DNA from: Azospirillum oryzae
Lineage (GTDB): Bacteria > Pseudomonadota > Alphaproteobacteria > Azospirillales > Azospirillaceae
Direction of reading: 5' to 3'
NCBI RefSeq assembly: GCF_900177515.1
Contig: NZ_FXAK01000010.1
Coordinates: 1 to 64,000, forward strand
Length of the DNA stretch: 64,000 nucleotides
In this document: positions 42,037 to 50,326 of the stretch, in pieces
How positions within the stretch are numbered: the first letter of the stretch is position 1
Layout: every line of letters starts with the position of its first letter
Notes under the pieces: model-generated
Databases searched by the model: none
The model's input: only the letters and a program-made list of their open reading frames with translations
Told to the model about the DNA's origin: nothing
Translations under genes and position numbers: made by a program

Positions 42037-42819
42037 ATGCCGGTGAGGACGAGTGACGGGGCCGGGGACGGGGCCGGGGACGCGACCAGGGGCAGCATCC
42101 GGGCGGCGGTGCGGGACAGGCTGAACCGCTATCAGCCCGGCGTTCTGATCGGCCTGTCGGTCATCGCCGGCCTGCTGTTCGGCTTCGTCGAACTGGCCGG
42201 CGAGGTGATGGAGGGCGAGACCACCGCCTTCGACAAGCACATCCTGCTGGCGCTGCGCGATCCGCTGAACCCCGACCTGCCCGGCGGCCCCTGGTGGCTG
42301 GCCCGGGTGGCGCGCGACATCACCTCGCTCGGCAGCACCACCATCCTCGCCATCCTCACCGCCGCCACGCTGGGCTTCCTGCTGCTCCTGCACAAGCGGG
42401 CGGCGGCCCTGCTGGTGCTGGTGTCGGTCGGCGGCGGCGGGGCGCTCAGCACCGTGCTGAAGATGCTGTTCGACCGCGCCCGTCCCGATCTGGTGCCGCA
42501 TGGCGATCAGGTGATCTCCGCCAGCTTCCCCAGCGGCCACGCTATGCAGTCGGCCGTCGTCTACCTGACGCTGGGCGCCCTGCTGACCCAGTTCGTCGAG
42601 GGCCGGCGGACCAAGGCCTATCTGCTGAGCTGGGCGATGCTGCTGACCCTTATCATCGGGGCGAGCCGCGTCTATCTCGGCGTCCACTGGCCGACCGACG
42701 TGCTGGCGGGCTGGAGCGTCGGTGCCGCCTGGGCGGCGCTGTGCTGGATGGTCGCCGAATGGCTGCAGCGCCGCGGCGCGGTGGAGCAGGATCGGCCGGA
42801 AGCCACGGCGGGACGATAG
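42037..42819 (+). CDS. PAP2 family membrane phosphatase
   Basis: A 260-residue protein with about six membrane spans. The three-part phosphatase signature is complete: KMLFDRARP, FPSGHAM and SRVYLGVHWPTD. It probably dephosphorylates lipid phosphates such as undecaprenyl pyrophosphate or phosphatidate in the inner membrane. The N-terminal 33 residues are Asp/Gly-rich and polar. It lies 19 bases after the dehydrogenase gene. Confidence 0.93.
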   Translation: MPVRTSDGAGDGAGDATRGSIRAAVRDRLNRYQPGVLIGLSVIAGLLFGFVELAGEVMEGETTAFDKHILLALRDPLNPDLPGGPWWLARVARDITSLGSTTILAILTAATLGFLLLLHKRAAALLVLVSVGGGGALSTVLKMLFDRARPDLVPHGDQVISASFPSGHAMQSAVVYLTLGALLTQFVEGRRTKAYLLSWAMLLTLIIGASRVYLGVHWPTDVLAGWSVGAAWAALCWMVAEWLQRRGAVEQDRPEATAGR

Positions 42820-42943
42820 GGGCGGGCAAATAGCGGTAGGACGCTGATCCGGGTGCGTCGCACCAAAGGTTAACAAGCGGCTTGAATACCGACGCTTGCC
42901 CGCCGATAGTGTCGACCCTACCCCTTTCGGATCAGGCCGCACC

Positions 42944-43459
42944 ATGCCGCAGGGCACCCTCGACCGCGAAACCCTGGAAGCCGTCGGCGTCCTCGCCCGC
43001 GCGGTGGAGCGCGAGCGGGTGCCCGGCGTCCTGGAATGCCGCCTGCTGGCGAACGCGCTGAAACGCACCCTGGACAGCGGCCGGGAACGCGAACTGACCG
43101 AGGCGTCGCGCGTCTTCCGCACGCTGGATGTCGACCTGCGCGAACGCATCGTCGCCCGTGCGCGGGTGGAGGCGCAGCAGGCCCGCGCCCAGGCGAAGGC
43201 CGCCGCGGCGCCGGACGGCGCCGTCGATCGGGAAGAGGTCACGCAGGAGATTCCGGCGCTGCCCGCCTGGCGCGTCTCCGAACCGAAGGGCCGCGAACAG
43301 AAGGCGCGCGCCGGCACCAATTTCCTGGCCGCCCTCAACGGCCTGCGCCCGGCGGCCACCACCGGCGGCTCCAGCCGGGGCGCGGCCCGCGACCGCCTGC
43401 GCGCCGCCGTCGATTCCCAGCGCCGCGTCGGCCAGCGGGCGGAACCGACGCTGGACTGA
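42944..43459 (+). CDS. Hypothetical helical protein, 171 aa
   Basis: A soluble, very basic and helical protein starting MPQGTLDRETLEAVGVLARA. It has charged helices to about residue 90, an Ala/Gln-rich linker, then NFLAALNGLRPAATTGG and an Arg-rich C-terminus. It is upstream of, and convergent with, tonB. No family is recognised. ATG at 42944 is used because an earlier in-frame ATG gives an atypical lead. Confidence 0.6.
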   Translation: MPQGTLDRETLEAVGVLARAVERERVPGVLECRLLANALKRTLDSGRERELTEASRVFRTLDVDLRERIVARARVEAQQARAQAKAAAAPDGAVDREEVTQEIPALPAWRVSEPKGREQKARAGTNFLAALNGLRPAATTGGSSRGAARDRLRAAVDSQRRVGQRAEPTLD

Positions 43460-43481
43460 ATGTGACGCCGCGGATCGCCGA

Positions 43482-44330
43482 TCAGCGGATGAAGAACTGG
43501 ACCGGGACCACCAGTTCGATGCGGTCCTTCGCCATCTCCTCCGGCGGGGCCGGCAGGGGGGAGGCGCGGCGGACCATCTCCACCGTCTCCTCGTCCAGCG
43601 ACGGCACGCCGGAACTGCGGTCGAGCCGGACCGACAGCACGTTCCCGTCGCGGTCGATGGTGAAGCGGACCTGGGCAACGCCCTCCTGCCGACGGGCCTG
43701 GGCGGCGCGCGGATAGCGCTTGTGCCGTTCCAGATGGCTCAGCAGCCGTCCCTGCCAACTTGGAATCGCCCGGCTGGCTGCGGCCGACGGCGCCGGTGCC
43801 GCCGGTGCGGGAGCCGGTGCAGGCGCCGGCGGAGCGGTCACCGGGGCCGGCTGCACCGGCTGGGCCACCGGCCGGGGCGGCTTCGGCTTCTCCGGTTTGG
43901 GCTTTTCCAGTTTGGGCTTCGGCTTCGGCGGTTCGGGCGGCGGTTTGGGCAGCACCACTTCCGGCTCGACCACGGGGGGCGGCTCCGGCGGCGGCGGCGG
44001 TTCCTCGACCACCGGTTCGGGTTCGGGCGGCGGCGGTTCAGGGTCCGGTTCGATCACCGGCTCCGGCATCGGTTCCGGCAGGGGAATGTCGATGGCGGGC
44101 GTCGGCTCCGGCGGCGCCACCGGCAGCGGCGCCAGTTCCAGCAGCACGGCCGGCGGGTCGGCCTCCGACTGCGTGATCGGCACATGCCACGCCACCATCG
44201 CCACGCCGGCCGCGGCATGGACGCCCAAGGCCAGCATCAGGCTGCCGCCCCAGCGGAAAGCCCCGCGCGCCGGACGCTCCGCCCCGTCGGCGGACCAGCC
44301 CGCCGCGTCCTGGTCGAAGGCCGCACTCAT
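43482..44330 (-). CDS. tonB: TonB family energy transducer
   Basis: A 282-residue periplasm-spanning protein. One N-terminal membrane segment (GGSLMLALGVHAAAGVAMVA, about 28-47) is followed by a long Pro/Glu/Lys-rich stalk to about residue 185, and a C-terminal domain with HKRYPRAAQARRQEGVAQVR and FTIDRDGNVLSVRLDRSSG. It couples proton motive force to outer-membrane receptors. It shares ATGA with exbD and is the last gene of exbB-exbD-tonB. Confidence 0.95.
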   Translation of the reverse strand: MSAAFDQDAAGWSADGAERPARGAFRWGGSLMLALGVHAAAGVAMVAWHVPITQSEADPPAVLLELAPLPVAPPEPTPAIDIPLPEPMPEPVIEPDPEPPPPEPEPVVEEPPPPPEPPPVVEPEVVLPKPPPEPPKPKPKLEKPKPEKPKPPRPVAQPVQPAPVTAPPAPAPAPAPAAPAPSAAASRAIPSWQGRLLSHLERHKRYPRAAQARRQEGVAQVRFTIDRDGNVLSVRLDRSSGVPSLDEETVEMVRRASPLPAPPEEMAKDRIELVVPVQFFIR

Positions 44331-44758
44331 GGCGCCGGCGCCGCTTCCAGCCCGACGAGGCCGATCTTCAGATAGCCGGCGGCGCGCAGGCTGTTCATCA
44401 CCTCGGTCAGGGCGCCGTAATCCACGGTCTTGTCGGCGCGCAGGAAGACGCGCTGGGTCTTGTCGCCGTGGGTGGCGGCGTCCAGCGCCGCGCCCAGGGC
44501 CTCCCTGGTCGTCGTGGTGTCGCCCAGCGACAGGGTCTTGTCGGCCTGGATGGTCAGGAACAGCGGCTTGTCCGGCCGCGGCGTCGGCGTGGCGGTGGAG
44601 GCCGGCAGATCGACCGGCACATCCACCGTCGCCAGCGGGGCCGCGACCATGAAGATGATCAGCAGGACGAGGACGACGTCGATGAAGGGCGTGACGTTGA
44701 TCTCATGGGTTTCGGTCAGATCGTCGTCGCTGCCGCTGGAGCCGAGTCGCGCACCCAT
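44327..44758 (-). CDS. exbD: Biopolymer transport protein ExbD
   Basis: A 143-residue protein with one membrane span (VVLVLLIIFMVAAPLA, about 27-42) and the family motif ETHEINVTPFIDVVLVLLI, whose Asp is functionally essential. The periplasmic part has DKPLFLTIQADKTLSLGD and LRAAGYLKIGLVGL. ATG at 44758 is five bases from the exbB stop and overlaps tonB at its end. Confidence 0.95.
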   Translation of the reverse strand: MGARLGSSGSDDDLTETHEINVTPFIDVVLVLLIIFMVAAPLATVDVPVDLPASTATPTPRPDKPLFLTIQADKTLSLGDTTTTREALGAALDAATHGDKTQRVFLRADKTVDYGALTEVMNSLRAAGYLKIGLVGLEAAPAP

Positions 44759-44763
44759 CGCCG

Positions 44764-45657
44764 TCACTCCGCCGCACGGGAATTGCTGTGGGGACGCGGC
44801 AGCGCATGGCGGTCGATGTCGCGGCTCAGCAGGCGCAGCACCGCCGCCGACGCGTCGGTCAGCTGCGCCTTGTGGCCGCCGATGGCGCGGCTGCAGGCGT
44901 TGTAGACCACCACCGCCGGGATGGCGGCGACGAGGCCGATGGCGGTGGCCAGCAGCGCCTCGGCGATGCCCGGCGCCACCACGGCGAGGTTGGTGGTCTG
45001 CGCCTTCGAAATGCCGATGAAGCTGGTCATGATGCCCCACACCGTGCCGAACAGGCCGATGAAGGGGCCGGTCGAGCCGATGGTGGCGAGGATGCCGGTG
45101 CCGCGCGCCATGCGCCGGCCGGCCGCCGACTCGATCCGCTCCAGCCGCGAGGCGGCGCGGTCCATCAGCCCGTCGCGCGACGGCGCGTCGGCCGACAGAT
45201 GGGTCTCGGCGACCACGGCGCGGACCAGCGCCGCCGCGGTGCCCTGGCTGAAGCCGACCCGCTCCGCCGCCTGCGACAGCGAGCGCGACTCCTCCAGCAT
45301 CGCCAGCGCCGCGCGCGCCTTGCGCCTGGCCGACGACAGCTCCACCGTCTTGGCGATGGCGATGGTCCAGGTGACGACCGAGGCGAGCGCCAGACCCACC
45401 ATCACCGCCTGCACCACCGGGCTGGCGGTGACGAACATGCCCCAGGGCGACAGGTCGTGCGGCAGCGAGGCGAGAGCGGCAGCCGCTGCGTCCGGAGCGG
45501 ACTGCACCGCCCCCTGCACCGCCTCCACCGGCGCCGACACCGCCCCGGCGGCGGGCGCGGCGGCCTCCTGCGCGCGGGCGGCGGCGCCGGCCATCAGAGC
45601 GCCGGCACCGGCAAGTGCGGCGGCCAGCGCAGGACGGTGGCGAAACGATGTCGGCAT
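44764..45657 (-). CDS. exbB: TonB-system biopolymer transport protein ExbB
   Basis: A 297-residue proton channel protein of the TonB complex with a signal-like N-terminal segment (MPTSFRHRPALAAALAGAGA) and a Gln/Ala-rich spacer, then three membrane spans. Family regions are ERIESAAGRRMARGTGILAT, TGPFIGLFGTVWGIMTSFIG and AIAEAL-type AEALLATAIGLVAAIPAVVV. ATG at 45657 is chosen for its signal peptide; GGGGGAG lies upstream. A Fur-like box lies about 100 bases upstream. Confidence 0.95.
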   Translation of the reverse strand: MPTSFRHRPALAAALAGAGALMAGAAARAQEAAAPAAGAVSAPVEAVQGAVQSAPDAAAAALASLPHDLSPWGMFVTASPVVQAVMVGLALASVVTWTIAIAKTVELSSARRKARAALAMLEESRSLSQAAERVGFSQGTAAALVRAVVAETHLSADAPSRDGLMDRAASRLERIESAAGRRMARGTGILATIGSTGPFIGLFGTVWGIMTSFIGISKAQTTNLAVVAPGIAEALLATAIGLVAAIPAVVVYNACSRAIGGHKAQLTDASAAVLRLLSRDIDRHALPRPHSNSRAAE

Positions 45658-45760
45658 GGCGGTCCAACTCCCCCTCGGCGCGTGTCCGGCACGCGCGGTG
45701 CAAAAATCCCGATGGCGCTCCGGCGCTATGCTCCAGAGCGGATACCCCACGCGGTTATAA

Positions 45761-45775
45761 TGCGAATGAGTCGCA
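45761..45775. promoter_or_regulatory. Fur/Irr-like box upstream of exbB
   Basis: TGCGAATGAGTCGCA is a near-perfect 7-1-7 palindrome resembling iron-regulator sites. A second copy is at 45904-45918. The exbB-exbD-tonB operon on the minus strand is the usual target of iron control. Confidence 0.6.
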
Positions 45776-45903
45776 CTCGCACTGAAAATCGACCGCCGCC
45801 GACGGGGAAACTTGCGTTTTTGTGGGAATTCGCCGCCCTAAGGCCGTGGTTTCATTGGCCCCACGAACAGTCTCGACCACCGGAACAGCCATCCGCGATC
45901 AAG

Positions 45904-45918
45904 TGCGAATAAGTCTCA
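45904..45918. promoter_or_regulatory. Second Fur/Irr-like box
   Basis: TGCGAATAAGTCTCA, with 12 of 15 bases identical to the box at 45761, lies upstream of the small plus-strand gene at 46040. The remaining sequence between the two genes (45,658-46,039) also holds a tandem GAGACAGCGCCAA repeat near 46,000-46,030 and no other gene. Confidence 0.5.
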
Positions 45919-46039
45919 CTACCATCATTGAGCCCCGCTGTCGTGAAGAATCTCGACGCCGCGCAACCTTCCGGCGCTCCGGCCGGTTGAACCGACAAAC
46001 GAGACAGCGCCAATCGAGACAGCGCCAAGGAGAAGGCCG

Positions 46040-46294
46040 ATGACCCAGGTTTCGGTTGTGGAGGAGAAGGGCAGTTTCAGGCTGGTGGCCTGCGACGGCC
46101 GCTTCGCCGTGGTGGAGGCACGGGCGGGACGGGTGTTCGGCCTGCCGGATGACGCCGAGGGTGGCCGCGACGGCGCCTCCGACAGCCCCGACGGCATCGC
46201 GTCGGTCGCCCGCTGGACCGGCGAGGACGAGGCCCGCGCCCTGATGCGCGACCTGTCGGAACGCGGCGACCAGCTGGCCCGCCGCATCTGGTGA
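46040..46294 (+). CDS. Hypothetical protein, 84 aa, divergent from exbB
   Basis: A small soluble protein starting MTQVSVVEEKGSFRLVACDG, then RFAVVEARAGRVFGLPDDAE and a charged C-terminal helix. AGGAG 8 bases before the ATG is a strong ribosome binding site. It shares the iron-box region with exbB, so iron control is possible. No family is recognised. Confidence 0.65.
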   Translation: MTQVSVVEEKGSFRLVACDGRFAVVEARAGRVFGLPDDAEGGRDGASDSPDGIASVARWTGEDEARALMRDLSERGDQLARRIW

Positions 46295-46349
46295 TCCGGC
46301 GGGGCCCCGGCTGCGTATCGGCCCCGAGCCAGTCCGAAGAGCGTACGCG

Positions 46350-47129
46350 ATGAACGAAACGCAAGCCGAAGCGAACGGCAAGCCGCCCGGCATCACCTGG
46401 ATCACCGGCGCCAGCAGCGGCATCGGCCGGGCGCTGGCGATCCATCTCGCCGACGGCGGTGCGCGGGTGGCGCTCTCCGCCCGCTCGGTCGAAGATCTGA
46501 CGTCAACGGTGCAGCACAGCCCGGACCGCATGCGCCTGTTCCCGCTGGACGTCACCGACCGCGTCGCCACCACCGCCACCGTCGCCGCCATTGAACGCTG
46601 GCTAGGCCCCATCGACCGGGCGGTGCTGAACGCCGGCACCCACACCCCGATGTCGCTGGCGGATTTCTCCGCCGACACCGCCCGCCGGCTGATGGAGGTC
46701 AACTATATGGGCGTGGTCCATGGGCTGGAGGCGCTGCTGCCGCGGATGCGGGCGCGCAGGCGTGGGCAGGTGGCGGTGGTCGCCTCCGTCGCCGGATACC
46801 GCGGCCTGCCGACGGCGGCGGCCTATGGCCCGACCAAGGCGGCGCTCATCAACCTGTGCGAATCGCTGAAGCCCGACTGCGACCGCGCCGGGATCAGGCT
46901 GCAGCTGGTCTGCCCCGGCTTCGTCGACACGCCGCTGACCGCCCGCAATCCCTTCCCCATGCCGGACCTGATGCCGGTGGAGAATGCGGCCCGCCAACTG
47001 GCGGAGGAACTGGAGAGCGACCGCTTCGAGATCACCTTTCCCAAACGCTTCACCCGCAAGCTGAAGCTGGCGCGCTGCCTGCCCTATCGGCTTTACTTCC
47101 CGCTGGTGCGCAAGGCGACAGGGGCATGA
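46350..47129 (+). CDS. Short-chain dehydrogenase/reductase
   Basis: A 259-residue NAD(P)-dependent oxidoreductase. The cofactor motif ITGASSGIGRALAIHLADGG lies at about 18-37, NAGTHTP at about 95, and the Ser-Tyr-Lys catalytic set in VASVAGYRG and AYGPTKAAL. The C-terminal ERFEITFPKRFTRKLK-like region and LPYRLYFPLVRKATG are typical of SDRs found beside NTF2-like and CFA genes in ChrR-linked clusters. The stop overlaps the next gene (ATGA). Substrate unknown. Confidence 0.92.
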   Translation: MNETQAEANGKPPGITWITGASSGIGRALAIHLADGGARVALSARSVEDLTSTVQHSPDRMRLFPLDVTDRVATTATVAAIERWLGPIDRAVLNAGTHTPMSLADFSADTARRLMEVNYMGVVHGLEALLPRMRARRRGQVAVVASVAGYRGLPTAAAYGPTKAALINLCESLKPDCDRAGIRLQLVCPGFVDTPLTARNPFPMPDLMPVENAARQLAEELESDRFEITFPKRFTRKLKLARCLPYRLYFPLVRKATGA

Positions 47130-47572
47130 CGGACGATCCAAGACACCGCGGGCTGGACGCCTGGGTCGATTTCTTCGAATCGCTCAGCGTCGAAACGCTC
47201 GACCGGCTGCCGGCGCTGACCGTGCCGGAGGTGCGTTTCCGCGACCCCTTCAACGACGCCCGCGGGCGCGACGCGGTGCGCGCGGCACTGGTCCACACGC
47301 TGAACGGCTGCCGCGATCTGCGCTTCACCGTCACCCACCGGCTGTTCGCACCCGATCTGGCGATCCTGCGCTGGCGCTTCGAGGCGACGGTGACCGGCAT
47401 CGGCCGGATGGACGTGATCGGCACCAGCGAGGTGCGGCAGGTTGCCGACGGCCGGGTGGCCGAGCATATCGACCATTGGGATTCCGGCGAGCATGTCTAT
47501 CTGCGCCTGCCGCTGCTGGGCGCCCCACTTCGCGCTATTCGGCGGCGGCTGGGGGCTGCACCGCCGGATTGA
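47126..47572 (+). CDS. NTF2-like (SnoaL-type) protein
   Basis: A 148-residue protein with the cone-like alpha+beta fold: DAWVDFFESLSVETLDRLPA, VRFRDPFNDARGRDAVRAAL and the C-terminal strand GRVAEHIDHWDSGEHVY. In bacteria this group accompanies SDR and CFA-synthase genes in sigma-factor/ChrR clusters. It overlaps the SDR stop and converges on the DUF3833 gene, overlapping its end by 38 bases. Activity unknown. Confidence 0.88.
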   Translation: MTDDPRHRGLDAWVDFFESLSVETLDRLPALTVPEVRFRDPFNDARGRDAVRAALVHTLNGCRDLRFTVTHRLFAPDLAILRWRFEATVTGIGRMDVIGTSEVRQVADGRVAEHIDHWDSGEHVYLRLPLLGAPLRAIRRRLGAAPPD

Positions 47573-48065
47573 CATCGGCGACGGGCCGGACCATCCGGCT
47601 TTCGGGCAGGAAGAACAGGCTGACCGTGCCGATCCACAGGCCCCAGCGATAGACATTGGCGCGGTTGATCAGCGCATCGCCCGGCTGCAGCCACATCCAG
47701 TCGTCGAAGCGCACGCGCCAGCGGTCGCCGCCCACCTTCAGCGCCATCTCGTAGGTCCAGTTCAGCGCATTGCCGGCCGACCGCCCCACCGCCGTGCCGA
47801 TGACGTCGTCGGCCCGCCCCTCATAAGTACCCTCTACCGTCCTGGTGATGCGCCAGACCCGGCGGTCGGTCTCGCCGTCGGCATAGAGGAAGCGTTCGTC
47901 CAGCACCAGTTCCCGCCCGTCCCACTGCCCGTCGATGGCGACGGTGAAGCTGCGGCGCAACGTGCCGAACCGGTCCTCGAACACGCCCCAGGCATGGATG
48001 CGCCCGGCGAAATAGCGCTCGATCCGCAATTCGGGCGTGTTGCCGGCGAAATCCCCGATCTTCAT
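47535..48065 (-). CDS. DUF3833 family protein
   Basis: A 176-residue protein whose family features include YFAGRIHAWGVFEDRFGTLR and FDDWMWLQPGDALINRANVY, then WGLWIGTVSLFF. DUF3833 proteins have an unknown, probably envelope-lipid related role and occur with CFA-synthase genes. It is the last gene of the operon running left from 51,705. ATG at 48065 lies 16 bases after the CFA synthase stop. Confidence 0.9.
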   Translation of the reverse strand: MKIGDFAGNTPELRIERYFAGRIHAWGVFEDRFGTLRRSFTVAIDGQWDGRELVLDERFLYADGETDRRVWRITRTVEGTYEGRADDVIGTAVGRSAGNALNWTYEMALKVGGDRWRVRFDDWMWLQPGDALINRANVYRWGLWIGTVSLFFLPESRMVRPVADVNPAVQPPAAAE

Positions 48066-48081
48066 CGCGAGTGGTCCCCGC

Positions 48082-49359
48082 TCACGGCTTGCGGAAGCGC
48101 CAGAGACCGACGTCGATGGTCCCGGCACGGAACCCGGCCTCGCAATAGGCGAGGTAATAGTCCCACAGCCGGCGGAACCGGTCGTCGAAGCCCATCGCCG
48201 CCACCTGCGGCCCGGCCTCCAGGAAGCGCCGCCGCCACTCCGCGCAGGTCCGGGCATAGGAGGCGCCGAAAGTCTCGACATGCTCCACCACCAGCCCAGC
48301 CCGCTCCGCCTCGGCGCGCAGGGCCGACGGGCAGGGCAGCAGGCCTCCGGGGAAGATGTGGCGCTGGATGAAGTCGCAGCCGCGGCGGTAGCGCGGGAAG
48401 CGGGCGTCGTCGATGGTGATCGCCTGGACCACCGCCGCCCCGCCGGGCACCAGCCGGTCGCGCAGGGTGGCGAAATAGCGCGGCCAATGCTCCTCCCCCA
48501 CCGCCTCGATCATCTCGATGGAGACGATACGGTCGAAGCTGCCTCCAGCATCGCGATAGTCCATCAGCCGCAGATCGACCCGCCCGGCCAGCCCGGCCCG
48601 CTCCAGCCGCGCGCGGGCGAAGGCCAGCTGCTCCGCCGACAGGGTCAGCCCGACGACCGAGGCGCCGCGGCGGCCGGCCAGATGCTCCGCCATCCCGCCC
48701 CAGCCGCAGCCGACCTCCAGCACCCGGTCGCCGGGGCTGAGTTGCAGCAGGTCGGCGACGCGGGCGATCTTGGCCTCCTGCGCGTCCTCAAGGCTCTGCC
48801 CCTCCCGCTCGTACAGGGCGGAGGAATAGGTCATGCCGGGATCGAGCCACAGCCGGTAGAAGCCGTTGCCCAGGTCATAGTGGAAGGCGATGTTGCGGCG
48901 GCTGCCGCGGCGGGAGTTGGTGCGGCTGCGGTGGAACAGCCGGTTGGCCGCCGCCGCCGCGACCGTGCCCCTGAATCCTCCCGCCCTGGCCCCGCCACCC
49001 TTCGTCCCGCCCCCGATCGCCGCCTCGTTGCGGATCGCCAGTTCGATCAGCGCCGGCAAATCGCCGCTGCGCCACAGCCCGTCGCCATAGGCCTCCGCCA
49101 TGCCGACCGCGCCGCCCAGCATCAGCCGCCGCGCCGCGGCATCGTCGAGCAGCGTCAGGTCGGCCCGCGGCCCCTCGGCCGGATCGCCGACGCACATCGT
49201 CCGCCCGTCGGGCAGGCGCAGGGTCAGCTCACCGCGGCGGATGCCGCCGGCCATCCTCACCAGGGCGCCGGTCCACAGGTCGCGTCCGGTCACCAGCCGC
49301 AGCCACCGGGGGTGACGTCGAGGCGCGGTCGCAGCGATCTCGGTAGCGATGTCGGTCAT
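48082..49359 (-). CDS. Cyclopropane-fatty-acyl-phospholipid synthase family
   Basis: A 425-residue SAM-dependent enzyme that modifies unsaturated phospholipid acyl chains. RRNIAFHYDLGNGFYRLWLD and MTYSSALYEREGQSLEDAQE are family signatures. The SAM motif VLEVGCGWGGMAEHLA lies about halfway, and IVSIEMIEAVGEEHWPRYF follows. C-terminal HRHFPGG-like QRHIFPGGLLPCPS and YLAYCEAGFRAGTIDVGL are present. The ATG overlaps the DUF1365 stop. In Rhodobacter, a homologue belongs to the RpoE/ChrR singlet-oxygen regulon. Confidence 0.95.
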   Translation of the reverse strand: MTDIATEIAATAPRRHPRWLRLVTGRDLWTGALVRMAGGIRRGELTLRLPDGRTMCVGDPAEGPRADLTLLDDAAARRLMLGGAVGMAEAYGDGLWRSGDLPALIELAIRNEAAIGGGTKGGGARAGGFRGTVAAAAANRLFHRSRTNSRRGSRRNIAFHYDLGNGFYRLWLDPGMTYSSALYEREGQSLEDAQEAKIARVADLLQLSPGDRVLEVGCGWGGMAEHLAGRRGASVVGLTLSAEQLAFARARLERAGLAGRVDLRLMDYRDAGGSFDRIVSIEMIEAVGEEHWPRYFATLRDRLVPGGAAVVQAITIDDARFPRYRRGCDFIQRHIFPGGLLPCPSALRAEAERAGLVVEHVETFGASYARTCAEWRRRFLEAGPQVAAMGFDDRFRRLWDYYLAYCEAGFRAGTIDVGLWRFRKP

Positions 49360-50326
49360 GAATGGCCTTCTCGGAAACGGTCGGGAACGACGATGTTTTT
49401 GACGACGGTGACGGGATGGACCGGGGCCGGCGGGCGCGGGCGGATCGCCAGCCCCTTGCGCCACAGCTGCAGCGCCTCCCAATGGATGCCGGCGACCACC
49501 TTGGCGGTCATCAGCGGGTGGCGGGCCCAGGCGCGCAGGATGGCGCCGTCGGTCAGCTCCACCCGCCTCAATGTCAGCGACGCATGCAGCACCGGCCCCG
49601 CCACATCGGTCTGGCGGATGGACACCGCCAGCGGCTCCCCCGCTTCGCCCATGGGCGGGCGGATGCGGAAGTGATAGGCGGTCTCCATGTCCATGAAGGG
49701 CGAGACGTAGAAGCGCTTGTCGCAACTCTGGCGCACCAGCCCGTCCGCTCCCGGCGCCGCCGGGATCAGATAGGCGTGGCGCTGGCCGAAGGTGTTGGTC
49801 ACCTCATGGATGACGGCGGCGAGCGTCCCATCCCGGCGATGGCAGAACCAGACGCAGAGCGGGTTGAAGACAAAGCCCAGCACCCGCGGAAAGCACAGCA
49901 GGCGAACCGGCCCGCCCCCCTCGATCCCTGCCTCCGCGAGTTGGCGCTCGGCCCAACCCTTGAGCCCCCGAATCTCCCTCTCCCCCCCGGGGAGAGGGTC
50001 GGGGTGAGGGGGATGCATGGGGAGGATTCCGTGGGAGCGGTGAGTGCGCGGCTCTTGAAGATCCTCGCCGCGCTCCCCCCTCACCCTAACCCTCTCCCCG
50101 GGGGGAGAGGGGACTCTCCCAACGGCCCGAAATCGCCATCATTGAACCCGATCAGCCCGAATCGGTTGTGGGCGAACAGCCGCAAGTCGCGGTCCAGCCG
50201 GGGAAGCTCGTCCAGATCGGTCAGCAGGCTGAACACCCGGTAGGACAGGCGGTGCCGCACCGGCTTCACCCGGTGGTGCATCACCGTGCCGACATAGAGT
50301 CCGGAGGCGAAGCGCCGCCCCTCCAT
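49356..50326 (-). pseudogene. DUF1365 gene split by palindromic repeat insertion
   Basis: The N-terminal half is encoded from 50326 (MEGRRFASGLYVGTVMHHRV, then LFAHNRFGLIGFNDGDFG) and reaches a stop in the inserted element at 50081. The C-terminal half continues in a different frame from about 49,980 down to 49356 (GLKGWAERQLAEAG, VLGFVFNPLCVWFCHR, TNTFGQRHAYLI). DUF1365 proteins have about 250 residues and accompany FAD oxidoreductase and CFA-synthase genes. ATG at 50326 shares a base with the FAD gene stop. Two separate peptides could still be made; their function is doubtful. Confidence 0.8.
49973..50120. repeat. GC-rich palindromic element inside DUF1365 gene
   Basis: A roughly 140-base element has two inverted arms of about 37 bases, each with CCCTCTCCCC-GGGGAGAGGG and GGGTGAGGGGG. 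TCTCCC flanks both ends (49973-49978 and 50115-50120), a possible target duplication. The same core appears at 60,373-60,552. It encodes the peptide PHPDPLPGGE in one frame, common in GC-rich REP-like repeats. Confidence 0.8.

Noticed and set aside
45756..45761. TATAAT near the Fur-like box as a plus-strand promoter
   Set aside because: It lies about 280 bases from the next plus-strand gene, with no -35 element at the right distance; the pairing with the iron box may be coincidental.
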